DNA of 64,000 nt from Lentzea aerocolonigenes. Lineage in GTDB: Bacteria; Actinomycetota; Actinomycetes; Mycobacteriales; Pseudonocardiaceae. Every line of letters begins with the position of its first letter. The stretch's first letter is position 1. A program made the translations under genes and the position numbers. The notes under the pieces were generated by a model, which was given only the letters and a program-made list of their open reading frames with translations, had not been told where the DNA came from and did no database searches. This document shows positions 49,779-59,200 of the stretch, piece after piece. The DNA lies in assembly GCF_000974445.1 (NCBI RefSeq), contig NZ_BBOJ01000014.1:248001-312000 (forward strand). Direction: 5' to 3'.

Positions 49779-50189
49779 TTACGGCAGGACCTGGACCTTC
49801 TCGCCGATCATCAGGTTGTCGTAGAACACCAGCGACGCGTCGGCCGCCAGCCGGACGCAGCCGTGGGACTGGACCGCGGTGTCACCCTGGTGGAACGCGA
49901 TGCCGTCCGAGGTGAAGTACACCGCGTTCGGCATCGGGCCGTTGTAGGGGACGCTCCAGTCGTTCTTCACCTTGCGCAGCACCGAGAACGTGCCGACCGG
50001 GGTCTCGTACCCCGGCTTGCCGTGGCTGATCGGCACCGGGCCGTAGCTGGTTTTTCCGTTGTACACCAGCCATGCCTTGTTCGTGTGCTTCTCCAGGCAC
50101 GCTCCGTTGTAGACGGTGCACCCCGCCTGCGCCTGCGCGGGTACCGCGAAACCGAGGATCAGGAGCACCGTCGCGATCAGAACTCGCAT
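49779..50189 (-). CDS. Small L,D-transpeptidase (YkuD)
   Basis: A 136-residue secreted enzyme. The signal peptide ends near QAQA (about residue 21). The YkuD catalytic motif is IAFHQGDTAVQSHGCVRL (His and Cys). Such enzymes make 3-3 cross-links in peptidoglycan or attach proteins to it. It is unusually compact, with the catalytic domain only. The next gene upstream is its paralogue. Confidence 0.88.
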   Translation of the reverse strand: MRVLIATVLLILGFAVPAQAQAGCTVYNGACLEKHTNKAWLVYNGKTSYGPVPISHGKPGYETPVGTFSVLRKVKNDWSVPYNGPMPNAVYFTSDGIAFHQGDTAVQSHGCVRLAADASLVFYDNLMIGEKVQVLP

Positions 50190-50245
50190 CTCACATCACC
50201 CCTCGGTGGTGGAGTAACCACTGAGGGGTGACTTGAATCATCGTC

Positions 50246-50791
50246 CTATGCGACGACCTGAACGGTCTCGCCGAGCGCGAGGTTCTGGAAGTAGTACTGC
50301 GCGGCCGCGGGATCCAGGTGGATGCAGCCGTGCGACGGCACGGTCAGCGAGCCCTCGTGGAACGCGATGCCGCTGTCGGTGAAGTACGTCGACCACGGCA
50401 TGGGCGCGTTGTACGGCTTGCTCCACTCGTTCTTCACCTTGCGCAGCACCGGGAAGTTGCCGAGCGGCGTCTCGTAACCCTTGCGCCCGTGGGTGATCTG
50501 CACCGGGCCGTAGACGATCTTGTCGCCGCGCACGACCCACGACTGGTTCGTGGAGAGCTGGATGCACGCGCCGTCGCTGATGCTGCACGGCGTCGGCTTC
50601 ACGACGGGAGGCGGCGGCGGTGGTGGGGGAGGAGGAGGCGTCTCCGAGGACGACGGCGGCGGCGCCGGAGAAGAGGGCGACACGGAAGAAGACGCCGGAG
50701 GTGGTGGTGCTGTGGGAGTTTCCGCGTGCACGGCCCCCTGCGCGCACCCCGCCACCGACATCAACGCGACCGCCGCGAGCAGCATCCGCAT
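50246..50791 (-). CDS. L,D-transpeptidase lipoprotein with proline-rich linker
   Basis: A 181-residue paralogue of the downstream gene. The N-terminus ends with the lipobox SVAGC, so it is probably lipidated. A Ser/Pro linker with a run of eleven prolines leads to the YkuD domain with IAFHEGSLTVPSHGCIHL. The shared blocks GYETP(V/L)G, VLRKVKN(D/E)WS and PYNxPMP show a tandem duplication. The ATG at 50791 follows AAGGGGGG; the longer frame is rejected. Confidence 0.87.
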   Translation of the reverse strand: MRMLLAAVALMSVAGCAQGAVHAETPTAPPPPASSSVSPSSPAPPPSSSETPPPPPPPPPPPVVKPTPCSISDGACIQLSTNQSWVVRGDKIVYGPVQITHGRKGYETPLGNFPVLRKVKNEWSKPYNAPMPWSTYFTDSGIAFHEGSLTVPSHGCIHLDPAAAQYYFQNLALGETVQVVA

Positions 50792-50861
50792 CGCGCACCC
50801 CCCTTGTGATCCCATCCTTTGCCGATGTAGACGACGGGGGGATGACCGAGGTTGCAACGCG

Positions 50862-50900
50862 GAGGGCCCGCCTCCCATAACGAATGGGAGACGGGCCCTC
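50862..50900 (-). terminator. Strong terminator hairpin after the protease gene
   Basis: Seventeen-base arms (50862-50878 and 50884-50900; one mismatch) with a 5-base loop, 18 bases beyond the protease stop. Confidence 0.8.
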
Positions 50901-50917
50901 GGAATGCGTTTACCGGT

Positions 50918-51688
50918 TTAGACCGAGCCCGCGTACTGGCTGATCCACGAGCGGAAGTACGGGACGTCCACGTAGATCGACGGAGCGGTCGCGCAGGTCG
51001 CGCCGCCACCGGAGCGGCTGGTCGCACCGATGAGCTCCCAGCGGCCGTTCACCGACTTCACCTGCGGGCCACCCGAGTCGCCGTAGCAGGCGCCCTTGTT
51101 GCCACCGGTGTTGTTGGTGCAGATCTCCGAGGCACCGCTGATGCCGGAGCAACGGCTGTCCGTCACGATCGACGTGTCGAGCTGCTGCAGCGTGATCGGA
51201 GCGGAGCCGCAGCCGCGGGTCGGGCAGGTCTGACCCCAGCCGATGATCCGGGTGGCGGTGCCGACCGGGCCGGACACCGACGCCACGGGGGCGGGCGCCT
51301 GGCTGACCGAGGTGCTCAGCTGCACGAGCGCGAGGTCGGCGGACGGGTGCGTGACGATGCGGGACGCACCGGTCACCGTGCCACCGCTGGTGCGGTTGGT
51401 GGTGCCGATCCGGGTGCGGATCGACGACGGCGACGAGCCCTGGACGCAGTGCTTCGCGGTCACGACCCAGTTGGCCTTGATCAGCGTGCCGCCGCAGAAG
51501 TGGCTGCCGGAGGTGCTCTGCAGGGAGACCATCCAGGAGTAGACCTGCGTGGCGTTGGTGCCGCCGACGATCATCGTGCCCATCTCGCCGTCGGCGGTGG
51601 GCGTGGGAGCCGCGGTGGCCGCGGCGGCCGAGGCGAGCAGGGCGCCCGCGGCCACGGCGATTGCGGAGAACAACGAACGTGCCCTCAT
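50918..51688 (-). CDS. Secreted trypsin-like serine protease
   Basis: A 256-residue S1 protease. A signal peptide (ending AATAA near residue 27) and short propeptide precede the mature start MIVGGTNATQV. Triad motifs are WVVTAKHCV (His), SADLALVQL (Asp) and ACYGDSGGPQV (Ser). Six or more cysteines suit disulfides. The ATG follows GGAAGGAA. Four GTGAC half-sites upstream may control it. Confidence 0.93.
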   Translation of the reverse strand: MRARSLFSAIAVAAGALLASAAAATAAPTPTADGEMGTMIVGGTNATQVYSWMVSLQSTSGSHFCGGTLIKANWVVTAKHCVQGSSPSSIRTRIGTTNRTSGGTVTGASRIVTHPSADLALVQLSTSVSQAPAPVASVSGPVGTATRIIGWGQTCPTRGCGSAPITLQQLDTSIVTDSRCSGISGASEICTNNTGGNKGACYGDSGGPQVKSVNGRWELIGATSRSGGGATCATAPSIYVDVPYFRSWISQYAGSV

Positions 51689-51753
51689 CGTTGAGATTCC
51701 TTCCTGAACCCGGCGCAGGGTTGCCGGGGTCAGTTCGGAAACTAAGGACGAAA

Positions 51754-51787
51754 GTGACTTCGTCACTAGGGTCACTCGGAGGGTGAC
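51754..51787. promoter_or_regulatory. Four GTGAC/GTCAC half-sites upstream of the protease gene
   Basis: GTGAC at 51754-51758 and 51783-51787 and GTCAC at 51762-51766 and 51771-51775 form two back-to-back inverted repeats 66-99 bases before the protease start. This is typical of a dimeric repressor or activator operator; the binder is unknown. Confidence 0.5.
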
Positions 51788-51819
51788 TGTCCGTTGACGG
51801 TTCACAGCTTCACAGGGAA

Positions 51820-52860
51820 CTACGGCAGCGGCTGCTGCACGTCCTCCGGCAGGTCGAAGTCGACCGAGGCGTATTCGCGCAGCTTGTGAAGGCTGTGGAA
51901 GCCGTCGATCATGCGGACGGTGCCGGACTTGGAGCGCATGACGATCGACTGCGTGGTGCAGCCACCCGCGCGGTAGTGCACGCCGCGCAGGAGGTCGCCG
52001 TCGGTCACGCCCGTGGCGCAGAAGAAGACGTTGTCGCCGGAGACGAGGTCGTTCGTGGTGAGCACGCGGGACAGGTCGTGGCCCGCGCCGATCGCCTTCT
52101 CGCGCTCCTCGTCGTCCTTGGGCCACAGACGGCCCTGAATGGCCCCTCCGACGCACTTGAGCGCCGCCGCGGCGATGATGCCCTCCGGCGTGCCTCCGAT
52201 GCCCACGAGCATGTCCACGCCCGACGTGGGGCGTGCGGCGGCGATCGCGCCCGCGACGTCGCCGTCCGAGATGAAGTGGATGCGGGCGCCGGCCTTGCGC
52301 ACCTCCTGCACGATCGACTCGTGCCGAGGCCGGTCCAGGATGCACACGTTCACGTCGGACACGTCGCTGTGCTTGGCCTTCGCGACGCGGCGGATGTTCT
52401 CCGCGAGCGGGGCGGTGATGTCGATGACGTCGGCCGCCTCCGGGCCCACGGCGAGCTTCTCCATGTAGAACACGGCGGACGGGTCGAACATCGCCCCGCG
52501 CTCGGCCACGGCCAGCACGGCCAGCGCGTTCGGCATGCCCTTGGACATCAGCGTGGTGCCGTCGATCGGGTCGACCGCGACGTCGCACTCCGGCCCTTCG
52601 CCGTTGCCGACCTCCTCGCCGTTGAACAGCATGGGCGCCTCGTCCTTCTCGCCCTCGCCGATCACCACGACACCGCGCATCGAGACGGTGTGGATCAGCT
52701 TGCGCATCGCGTCGACCGCGGCGCCGTCACCGCCGTTCTTGTCGCCGCGGCCCACCCACCGGCCGGCGGCCATGGCCGCGGCCTCGGTGACGCGCACGAG
52801 CTCCAATGCCAGGTTCCGGTCGGGGGCTTCGCGACGTCGTTCCGCGGGGGTGTTCACCAT
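51820..52860 (-). CDS. glpX: Class II fructose-1,6-bisphosphatase
   Basis: A 346-residue GlpX enzyme of gluconeogenesis. Metal-binding motifs are VVIGEGEKDEAPML and VAVDPIDGTTLMSKGM; GIGGTPEGIIAAAALK is also typical. Counterpart of Rv1099c, near fumC as in mycobacteria. ATG start; length normal. Confidence 0.96.
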   Translation of the reverse strand: MVNTPAERRREAPDRNLALELVRVTEAAAMAAGRWVGRGDKNGGDGAAVDAMRKLIHTVSMRGVVVIGEGEKDEAPMLFNGEEVGNGEGPECDVAVDPIDGTTLMSKGMPNALAVLAVAERGAMFDPSAVFYMEKLAVGPEAADVIDITAPLAENIRRVAKAKHSDVSDVNVCILDRPRHESIVQEVRKAGARIHFISDGDVAGAIAAARPTSGVDMLVGIGGTPEGIIAAAALKCVGGAIQGRLWPKDDEEREKAIGAGHDLSRVLTTNDLVSGDNVFFCATGVTDGDLLRGVHYRAGGCTTQSIVMRSKSGTVRMIDGFHSLHKLREYASVDFDLPEDVQQPLP

Positions 52861-52927
52861 TGCGCGCCTCCATGCGACTACTCAGCGTGCCGGATTTTGT
52901 GATCGGCAACTGAATCCTTGCACGGGA

Positions 52928-53143
52928 TCACGCCTCGGAAACGTCCTCCTCGACCACAGCGAGAGCTGCATCGATTCGCTCGCGCGCACCGGCGAGATGC
53001 TGCTCACACGTCTTGGCGAGCGCCTCACCGCGTTCCCACAGGGCGAGTGAGTCCTCCAGCGACAGGCCACCGGCCTCCAGCTTGCGCACCACCTCGACCA
53101 GCTCGTCGCGGGCGGCTTCGTAACCGAGTGTTTCCGAACTCAC
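52928..53143 (-). CDS. xseB: Exodeoxyribonuclease VII small subunit
   Basis: A 71-residue XseB (LGYEAARDELVEVVRKLEAG; LSLEDSLALWERGEALAKTC). It forms ExoVII with XseA. The GTG start overlaps the stop of the 114-residue unknown gene by GTGA. Confidence 0.94.
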   Translation of the reverse strand: MSSETLGYEAARDELVEVVRKLEAGGLSLEDSLALWERGEALAKTCEQHLAGARERIDAALAVVEEDVSEA

Positions 53144-53484
53144 GCGGATTGGCTCCTCAGACGGCTCAGCACGGTCGCGACGGCCAGGTCGTACCCGACC
53201 AGCGCCTCCGCGAACTCCTCGCCGTCACCCTCTCGCACCGCCTCGCCGATGAGCGCCTCGGCCTCCGCGACGCGCCGGTACTGCACGGTTCCGGCGGTGG
53301 CCTCGCTCAGGTCGTGCAACGTGAGGATCAGCGTGCGGCGGCTCGTGGTGTCGCAGTCGCCCACCAGCGCCGTCCAGCAGTCCGCGGCGGCCTTGTTCGC
53401 CGCTTCCGCCTTGTTCCGCAGCCCCGAGCCGCACGCGCCGGCCGCCTCCATGGTCAGGGGCAGGAACACGGCATCACGCATCAT
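53140..53484 (-). CDS. Unknown protein between xseA and xseB
   Basis: A 114-residue, mainly helical protein with cysteines in AGACGSGL, AADCWTAL and GDCDTTSR. The ATG at 53484 follows GGGGGAGG and overlaps the xseA end by 11 bases; the stop overlaps the xseB start. It is thus embedded in the ExoVII operon. Family not recognised. Confidence 0.7.
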   Translation of the reverse strand: MMRDAVFLPLTMEAAGACGSGLRNKAEAANKAAADCWTALVGDCDTTSRRTLILTLHDLSEATAGTVQYRRVAEAEALIGEAVREGDGEEFAEALVGYDLAVATVLSRLRSQSA

Positions 53485-54712
53485 CGGTACCTCCCCCTTC
53501 CACGTTGGTGACCACTGCTCCCACTGCTCCGTCAACGACGCGTACCCGCAGCTGTGTTCCGCTCGGGGCGTCCGCCACAGACCGCAGCACGCCGTCCGGC
53601 CCCTCAGGTGTGACGAGTTGCACAACGGCGTAGCCGCGGGCCAGCGTGGCGGCTGGTCCGAGGGTCGTCAAGCGGGCTTTTGTCCCCGACAGGTGGACGT
53701 CTTCCCTGTCGAGACGTTGCGTGACAGCCCTGCGGCCTTGGTCGCGAAAACGTTTCACGTCCTCGGCACGGCGCTCCAGAGGGCCGTACGGGTCCGAAAG
53801 TACTGGTCGCGAGCGCAGCGCGTCGAGCAGTTTGCGTTCGCGGTCGACCCAGCCGTGCAGCGCACGCCGCCCGCGGTCGCGCATCTGGCGGACGCGTTCA
53901 CTCTCTTCGGCGACATCGGGAACCACCCGTTTGCCCGCGTCGGTCGGCGTCGAACAGCGCAGGTCCGCGACGTGGTCGAGGAGCGGGGTGTCCGGCTCGT
54001 GGCCGATCGCGGACAGCACCGGCGTGCGGCACGAGGACACCGCGCGGCACAACGCCTCGTCGGAGAACGGCAGCAGGTCCTCCACGCTGCCGCCGCCGCG
54101 GGCGATGATGATCACATCGCACTCGGGGTCACGTTCCAGAGTGGACAGTGCGGTCATCACCTGGGTGACCGCCATCGGACCCTGCACGGCGACGTTGATG
54201 ACCCGGAAGTGCGCTCCGGGCCAGCGGTTGCGCGCGTTCGTGAGCACGTCGCGCTCGGCCGCCGAGGCGCGACCGGTGATCAGACCGATCTTGTTCGGCA
54301 GGAACGGCGGACGGCGCTTGCGGCGCGGGTCGAAGAGGCCCTCGGCGTGCAGCAGCTTGCGCAACCGCTCGATGCGCGCCAGCAGCTCGCCGACGCCGAC
54401 CGCGCGGATGTCGTCCGCCCGCAACGACAGCGTGCCGCGGTTCGGGTAGAAGCTGATCTTCCCGTGCACGATCACGCGGCTGCCCTCGGTGAGCTGCAGC
54501 TCGCGGATCATCCCGGCGTTGCAGGTGATCGACATCGACATGTCGACGCTCGGGTCGCGCAACGTCAGGAACGCCGTGGAGCTGCGCGCGTTGAGCTGCG
54601 TGACCTGGCCCTCGACCCAGACGTCGCCGAGCCGGTTGATCCAGTCGAGCAGCTTGCGGGCGACGGTCCGCACCGGCCACGGATTCTCCGGCGTGGATTT
54701 CGCTTCAGTCAC
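53474..54712 (-). CDS. xseA: Exodeoxyribonuclease VII large subunit
   Basis: A 412-residue XseA: N-terminal OB fold (DVWVEGQVTQLNARSSTAFL), then the catalytic core (IGLITGRASAAERDVLTNAR; IIARGGGSVEDLLPFSDE; IGHEPDTPLLDHVADLR). It degrades single-stranded DNA with XseB. The GTG start overlaps the preceding stop by GTGA. Counterpart of Rv1108c. Confidence 0.96.
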   Translation of the reverse strand: MTEAKSTPENPWPVRTVARKLLDWINRLGDVWVEGQVTQLNARSSTAFLTLRDPSVDMSMSITCNAGMIRELQLTEGSRVIVHGKISFYPNRGTLSLRADDIRAVGVGELLARIERLRKLLHAEGLFDPRRKRRPPFLPNKIGLITGRASAAERDVLTNARNRWPGAHFRVINVAVQGPMAVTQVMTALSTLERDPECDVIIIARGGGSVEDLLPFSDEALCRAVSSCRTPVLSAIGHEPDTPLLDHVADLRCSTPTDAGKRVVPDVAEESERVRQMRDRGRRALHGWVDRERKLLDALRSRPVLSDPYGPLERRAEDVKRFRDQGRRAVTQRLDREDVHLSGTKARLTTLGPAATLARGYAVVQLVTPEGPDGVLRSVADAPSGTQLRVRVVDGAVGAVVTNVEGGGTDDA

Positions 54713-55200
54713 TGAGCTTTGACCGTCGCGATCCGGCGGTTGAGCATGCCGACGAACTCAGGCCTGGCCTCGTGCGCCTTCTCGTAGCGCAGCAGTTCCT
54801 CGAGCTGCTCGACGTCCAGGTTGCGCAACCGGGCGCGCAGCTGGGCGATCGACAGCTCGTCGTAGGACGGCAGGAACTCGGGAACCTCGGCGATCGCCCG
54901 CTCTTCCTCTTCCCACGGGTCGTCGGCGATCACTTCCTGAGAAGTCGTGACGGGCGTCTCGTCCTCGTCGAAGGTCGCCCACTCCGGCTCCTCCTCCGCG
55001 GGCCTCAGTCCGGAGAGGACGTCGTCGCCCTTGATGGCGAGTTCGGTCACATGCTGCTGAACGCGCATGGACAGCTGCATCGCCTCGCTGACCACCGTCA
55101 ACGGGAGTCCGGCGAGCTGCTGCGGCAGCTTGCGGGCCTGTTCGAGGGCGGTCACCGCGAGTCCGGCGGCGACGCGGACACCCAGAGGCAGTGGCTTCAT
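54709..55200 (-). CDS. Rv1109c-like (lipid droplet-associated) protein
   Basis: A 163-residue protein: amphipathic N-terminus (VRVAAGLAVTALEQARKLPQ), acidic middle (EEEPEWATFDEDE) and a C-terminal motif (LPSYDELSIAQLRARLRNLD; LLRYEKAHEARPEFVGML). The same order xseB-xseA-this-ispH occurs in mycobacteria, where the relative is annotated lipid droplet-associated. ATG at 55200. Function poorly known. Confidence 0.8.
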   Translation of the reverse strand: MKPLPLGVRVAAGLAVTALEQARKLPQQLAGLPLTVVSEAMQLSMRVQQHVTELAIKGDDVLSGLRPAEEEPEWATFDEDETPVTTSQEVIADDPWEEEERAIAEVPEFLPSYDELSIAQLRARLRNLDVEQLEELLRYEKAHEARPEFVGMLNRRIATVKAQ

Positions 55201-55262
55201 GCGTGTAAGCCTGCCGCAACAGCGCTGAGAATGCGACGGAACTGCCTGGGTACCCTGGTGCC

Positions 55263-56207
55263 ATGCCCAAGCGAGTCCTGTTGGCGAAGCCGCGTGGTTA
55301 CTGCGCGGGCGTTGATCGTGCCGTGGAGACGGTCGAGCGCGCTCTCGAGCAGTACGGCGCACCCGTCTACGTGCGCAAGGAAATCGTCCACAACAAGTAC
55401 GTCGTGGAGACGCTGTCCGACCGCGGTGCCATCTTCGTCAACGAGACCGACGAGGTTCCTGAGGGCGCACTCGTGGTGTTCTCAGCACACGGCGTGTCGC
55501 CCGCCGTCCACGAGGAGGCGGCGCAGCGCTCGTTGCGCACCATCGACGCCACCTGCCCGTTGGTGACGAAGGTTCACAAGGAAGCCGTGCGCTTCGCCAA
55601 GGAGGACTACGACATCCTCCTGATCGGCCACGAGGGCCACGAGGAGGTCGAGGGCACCGCCGGTGAGGCGCCGGACCACGTCCAGCTCGTCGACACCGCC
55701 GAGGACGCCGCGACCGTCGAGGTGCGCGACCCGTCCAAGGTCATCTGGCTGTCGCAGACCACGCTCTCGGTCGACGAGACCATGGTGCGCGTGCGGCAGC
55801 TCAAGGACCGCTTCCCCGAGTTGCAGGACCCGCCGTCGGACGACATCTGCTACGCCACGTCGAACCGCCAGACCGCGGTGAAGACGATGGCGCCGTCGTG
55901 CGACCTGGTGCTGGTCGTGGGTTCCAAGAACTCGTCGAACTCCGTCCGGCTGGTCGAGGTCGCGCTGCAGCACGGCGCCGACGCCGCGTACCTCATCGAC
56001 TACGCCAAGGAGGTCGACATGGCGTGGCTCGAGGGCGTCGAGACCGTCGGCGTCACGTCGGGCGCGTCGGTGCCGGACATCCTGGTGATGGAGCTGCTGA
56101 AGTTCCTCGAGTCGCACGGGTTCGGCGACGTCGAGGAGATCACCACGGCCAACGAGAAGATCGCCTTCTCGTTGCCGCGCGAGCTCCGCAAGGACCTGGT
56201 CCGCTAG
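55263..56207 (+). CDS. ispH: 4-Hydroxy-3-methylbut-2-enyl diphosphate reductase
   Basis: A 314-residue Fe-S enzyme, the last step of the MEP isoprenoid pathway. The three cluster cysteines are C14 (GYCAGVDRA), C98 (DATCPLVTKVH) and C196 (DICYATSNRQTAVK). SKNSSNSVRL and GVTSGASVPDILV are further signatures. Counterpart of Rv1110, divergent from the Rv1109c-like gene. ATG start. Confidence 0.97.
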   Translation: MPKRVLLAKPRGYCAGVDRAVETVERALEQYGAPVYVRKEIVHNKYVVETLSDRGAIFVNETDEVPEGALVVFSAHGVSPAVHEEAAQRSLRTIDATCPLVTKVHKEAVRFAKEDYDILLIGHEGHEEVEGTAGEAPDHVQLVDTAEDAATVEVRDPSKVIWLSQTTLSVDETMVRVRQLKDRFPELQDPPSDDICYATSNRQTAVKTMAPSCDLVLVVGSKNSSNSVRLVEVALQHGADAAYLIDYAKEVDMAWLEGVETVGVTSGASVPDILVMELLKFLESHGFGDVEEITTANEKIAFSLPRELRKDLVR

Positions 56208-56215
56208 TTCCGAGT

Positions 56216-56266
56216 GCACGCGGGGAGCTTTCGTTCACTCTGAGCGCACGAGAGGGCCCCGCGTGC
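56216..56266. terminator. Terminator hairpin after ispH
   Basis: Perfect 10-bp arms GCACGCGGGG/CCCCGCGTGC with a long loop between convergent genes. The right side CCCCGCGTGCCGT is also found in the hairpin at 5726-5741. Confidence 0.65.
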
Positions 56267-56269
56267 CGT

Positions 56270-59200
56270 TCAGCCCAGGGTGCGCAGGGCCTGGTCCACG
56301 TCCAGGCCCCACACCACGATGCCGTCGTGACCGGCGGACACCACGGTCCTGTCGTCCTTGCCCCACGCCAGGTGCGTGACGCCCCGGCTGTGGCCGCGCA
56401 ACTTCGCCCACGCCGCCTGCGCGCGCACGTCCCACACGATCACCGTGCGGTCGGCGCCACCGCTCACGAGCCGGTTGCCGTCCGGGCTGAACTGCAGCGC
56501 CGTGACCGCGTCGGAGTGCCCGCTCAGCTCGCCGATCTTCTGCCACGTCGCGGTGTCCCAGAGAGCGATCAGGCCGTCGTCGCCGCCTGTCGCGAGGAAC
56601 TTCTGGCCGGCCGAGAGCGCGATCACCCGCACCGCGGCGGAGTGCGTGCGGGGCAACGTGAGTGTGTTCAGGCCGTCTTCGCGGATCTGCACCTCGCCGT
56701 CCTCGCGGGCGAGCACGAGCTGATTGCTGCGCCGGCCGAACGAGACCGCGGTCCGCGGGCCCGCGGAGTCGCCGCCGATGTACGACGGCGTGATCTCGCC
56801 GGTGAGCGGCCAGACGGCGTCGGGACTGGTGGCGCCCACCACGGCGATGGCGTTCTCGCCGAACGCGACCGCCGACCGGGACATCAGCAGACTGCCGCCG
56901 CCCGCTTTCGGCTCTAAGACCGGCTTTCCCGTCGCCACGTCACGCACCGCGAACGGCCAGCTCGTCGAGACGAGAGTGCCGTCTGGGCTGAAGCGGCCCG
57001 ATGTGTGTTGTTCTGCACCGGTTTCAACGCGCTGCTGCGTGCGCAAGGCCGAGTCGCGACGTTCGATCACGCCCATCTCGTCGAGGGTGAGCACCGAGCC
57101 GTCCTCGTCCACCGCGAGCGCCTGGACCGTGTAGCCGACCCTCGTCGGCAGGCTGCCGGGAGGCCAGAACCGCAGGGCACGCGGTGTCAGCACGGCGAGG
57201 GTGCCGTCCGCGGTGAACTTCGCGCTGCGGGCGGGTTCGTTGACCGTGAGCGTCGTGATGACCGCATTGCGCGTGAGGTCCCACAGGTGCACACGGCCGT
57301 CCTCACCTGCCGAGACGAGCACGGTGCCGTCAGCGTTGAGCGAGAGGCCCTGGACGATGCCGGTGTGGGCGGGCGGGGTGGCGGTTACCGCACCCGTGGC
57401 GAGGTCGCGCACCTGCACCTGGCCTTCGGTGGTGGCGATCGCGACGAGCTTGCCGCCGGGCAGCAGGCGGATCTTGCTGATCCCGCTCGTCTGCACCTGG
57501 AGCGTGCCGGTCTGCTGCCGCGTCTGGAGGTCCCACAACGAGATGGCGTCGCCTTTCGACAACGCCAGGACACGGTCGTTGAGCGCGAACGGGCCGTAGT
57601 CCTGGCCGACCGGCAATGAGAACTCGAGCTTGTGGGTGGTCATGTCCCAGACGTCGCCGCCTACGACGAGTGAGCGGCCATCGGACGTGAACGCGACACC
57701 GCCGTGTGTGCCGTACTCCTGCATCACGACGGGGTCGGCCTCTGGGCCCGTCCAGAGGAGGATTCGCCCGTTCTGCAGGACCGCCGCGATCGTGCGGCCA
57801 TCCGGTGCGATGTCCCAGGAGTGCACGTAGCTGTCCTGGCTCGGCCGCCACTTCGCCTTCGGTGACAGGCTGGCCGCGTCGTACTGCATCAGCCCGTCAG
57901 GTCCCATCAGGTTGATGGTGTCCTTGCCCGTGCCAAAGCTCCACGCGCCGTTGTGATCGACCTTGCGGCCACGTGCCGCTGCTGCTGCGCTGAGCAGACG
58001 GCTGCGTGCCTCGGTGGTGGGATAGGTCCGGTACGCCTCGGTCGCCTTGCGGGCGGACTGCAGGGGATCGCTGACGGCCAGCGCGTCCGAGGCCGACGCG
58101 AGCTGTTGCGACTGCGCGATGAGGCTGAGCCGCTCGACCTCGCGGCGTTGCTGCACGGCGACCACCGCCGTCGCCGTGGTGGCCACGAGCAGGGCCGACA
58201 GCCCGGTCGCGATCCAGCGCAGGCGGCGCAGGCGGCGGCGGTGCAGAGCCCTGGAGGCGCCGATGAACTCGCGTTCGGTACCGGTCAGCTCAGGCCTGGC
58301 GCGGGCGACCCACTCGTCCGTCTCGGAGAGCCTGGTGGACCGGTAGAGCGAGTCGGTGTCCCGGCCCAGCTCTGCCCACGTCCTGGCGGCGTCGGTGAGC
58401 CTGCGGTGCGTCCTGAGGCCCTCGCGGTCGGAGTCCAGCCAGGCGCGCAGCCGTGGCCAGGCCGAGAACAGCGCCTCGTGGGTGACCTCGACGGTGTGCT
58501 CGCCGACGGTGATCAACCTGGTCTCGGCCAGGACGTTCAGGACCTCCTCGCCCACGACCTCCAGGCGCGGGACCGGGCGCTTGGTGCCGTCGGAGCTCAG
58601 CCGGAGCAGCAGTTGCTTCGCCAGGTGCTGCTCGGAGTCGTCGAGGGAGGCGAACGCGGCCTCCGCGCTCTGTGCGAGCGCGCCCTGGATGCCACCGGCG
58701 GCCTGGTAGCCCGCGAGCGTGAGCGTGTGGCCACGTCTGCGGTGCCACGTCTCGAGCAGCGCGTGGGAGACCAGGGGGAGCACTCCGCTGCGTCCGGCGG
58801 CCTCGGCGACGAGGGTGGTCAGCAGGGCTGTCTCGACCGTGCACCCGGCAGTGGCGGCGGGCTGGGTGATGGCACGGCGCAGCTCGTCAGGTGTCATCGT
58901 GCCGAGGAGCACCTGTGCGTCCGTGAGTGCGTCCGCGAGCTTCGGGTACTGAGCGCAGTGCGGGTAGAAGTCGGACCGCACGGCGATCACGCGCCGGCAG
59001 TCGGCGGTGAGCAGGGCGTCCAGGAACGCCGTGCGCTGGACCTCGTCCTCGCAGAGCGTGAAGAGCTCCTCGAACTGGTCCACGACCAGCAGTTCGGGGT
59101 CGTGAGCCAGCGCGTCGGCGATCGCGGCGTCGGGGTCCTGGCCGGGCGTGCACACCACCGCGTTCGGGAACTTCGCCGCGATGCCCGCCCTGAGCAGTGA

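Noticed and set aside
50590..50640. GGT-rich simple repeat as a separate element
   Set aside because: It is the coding sequence of the proline run in the L,D-transpeptidase linker.
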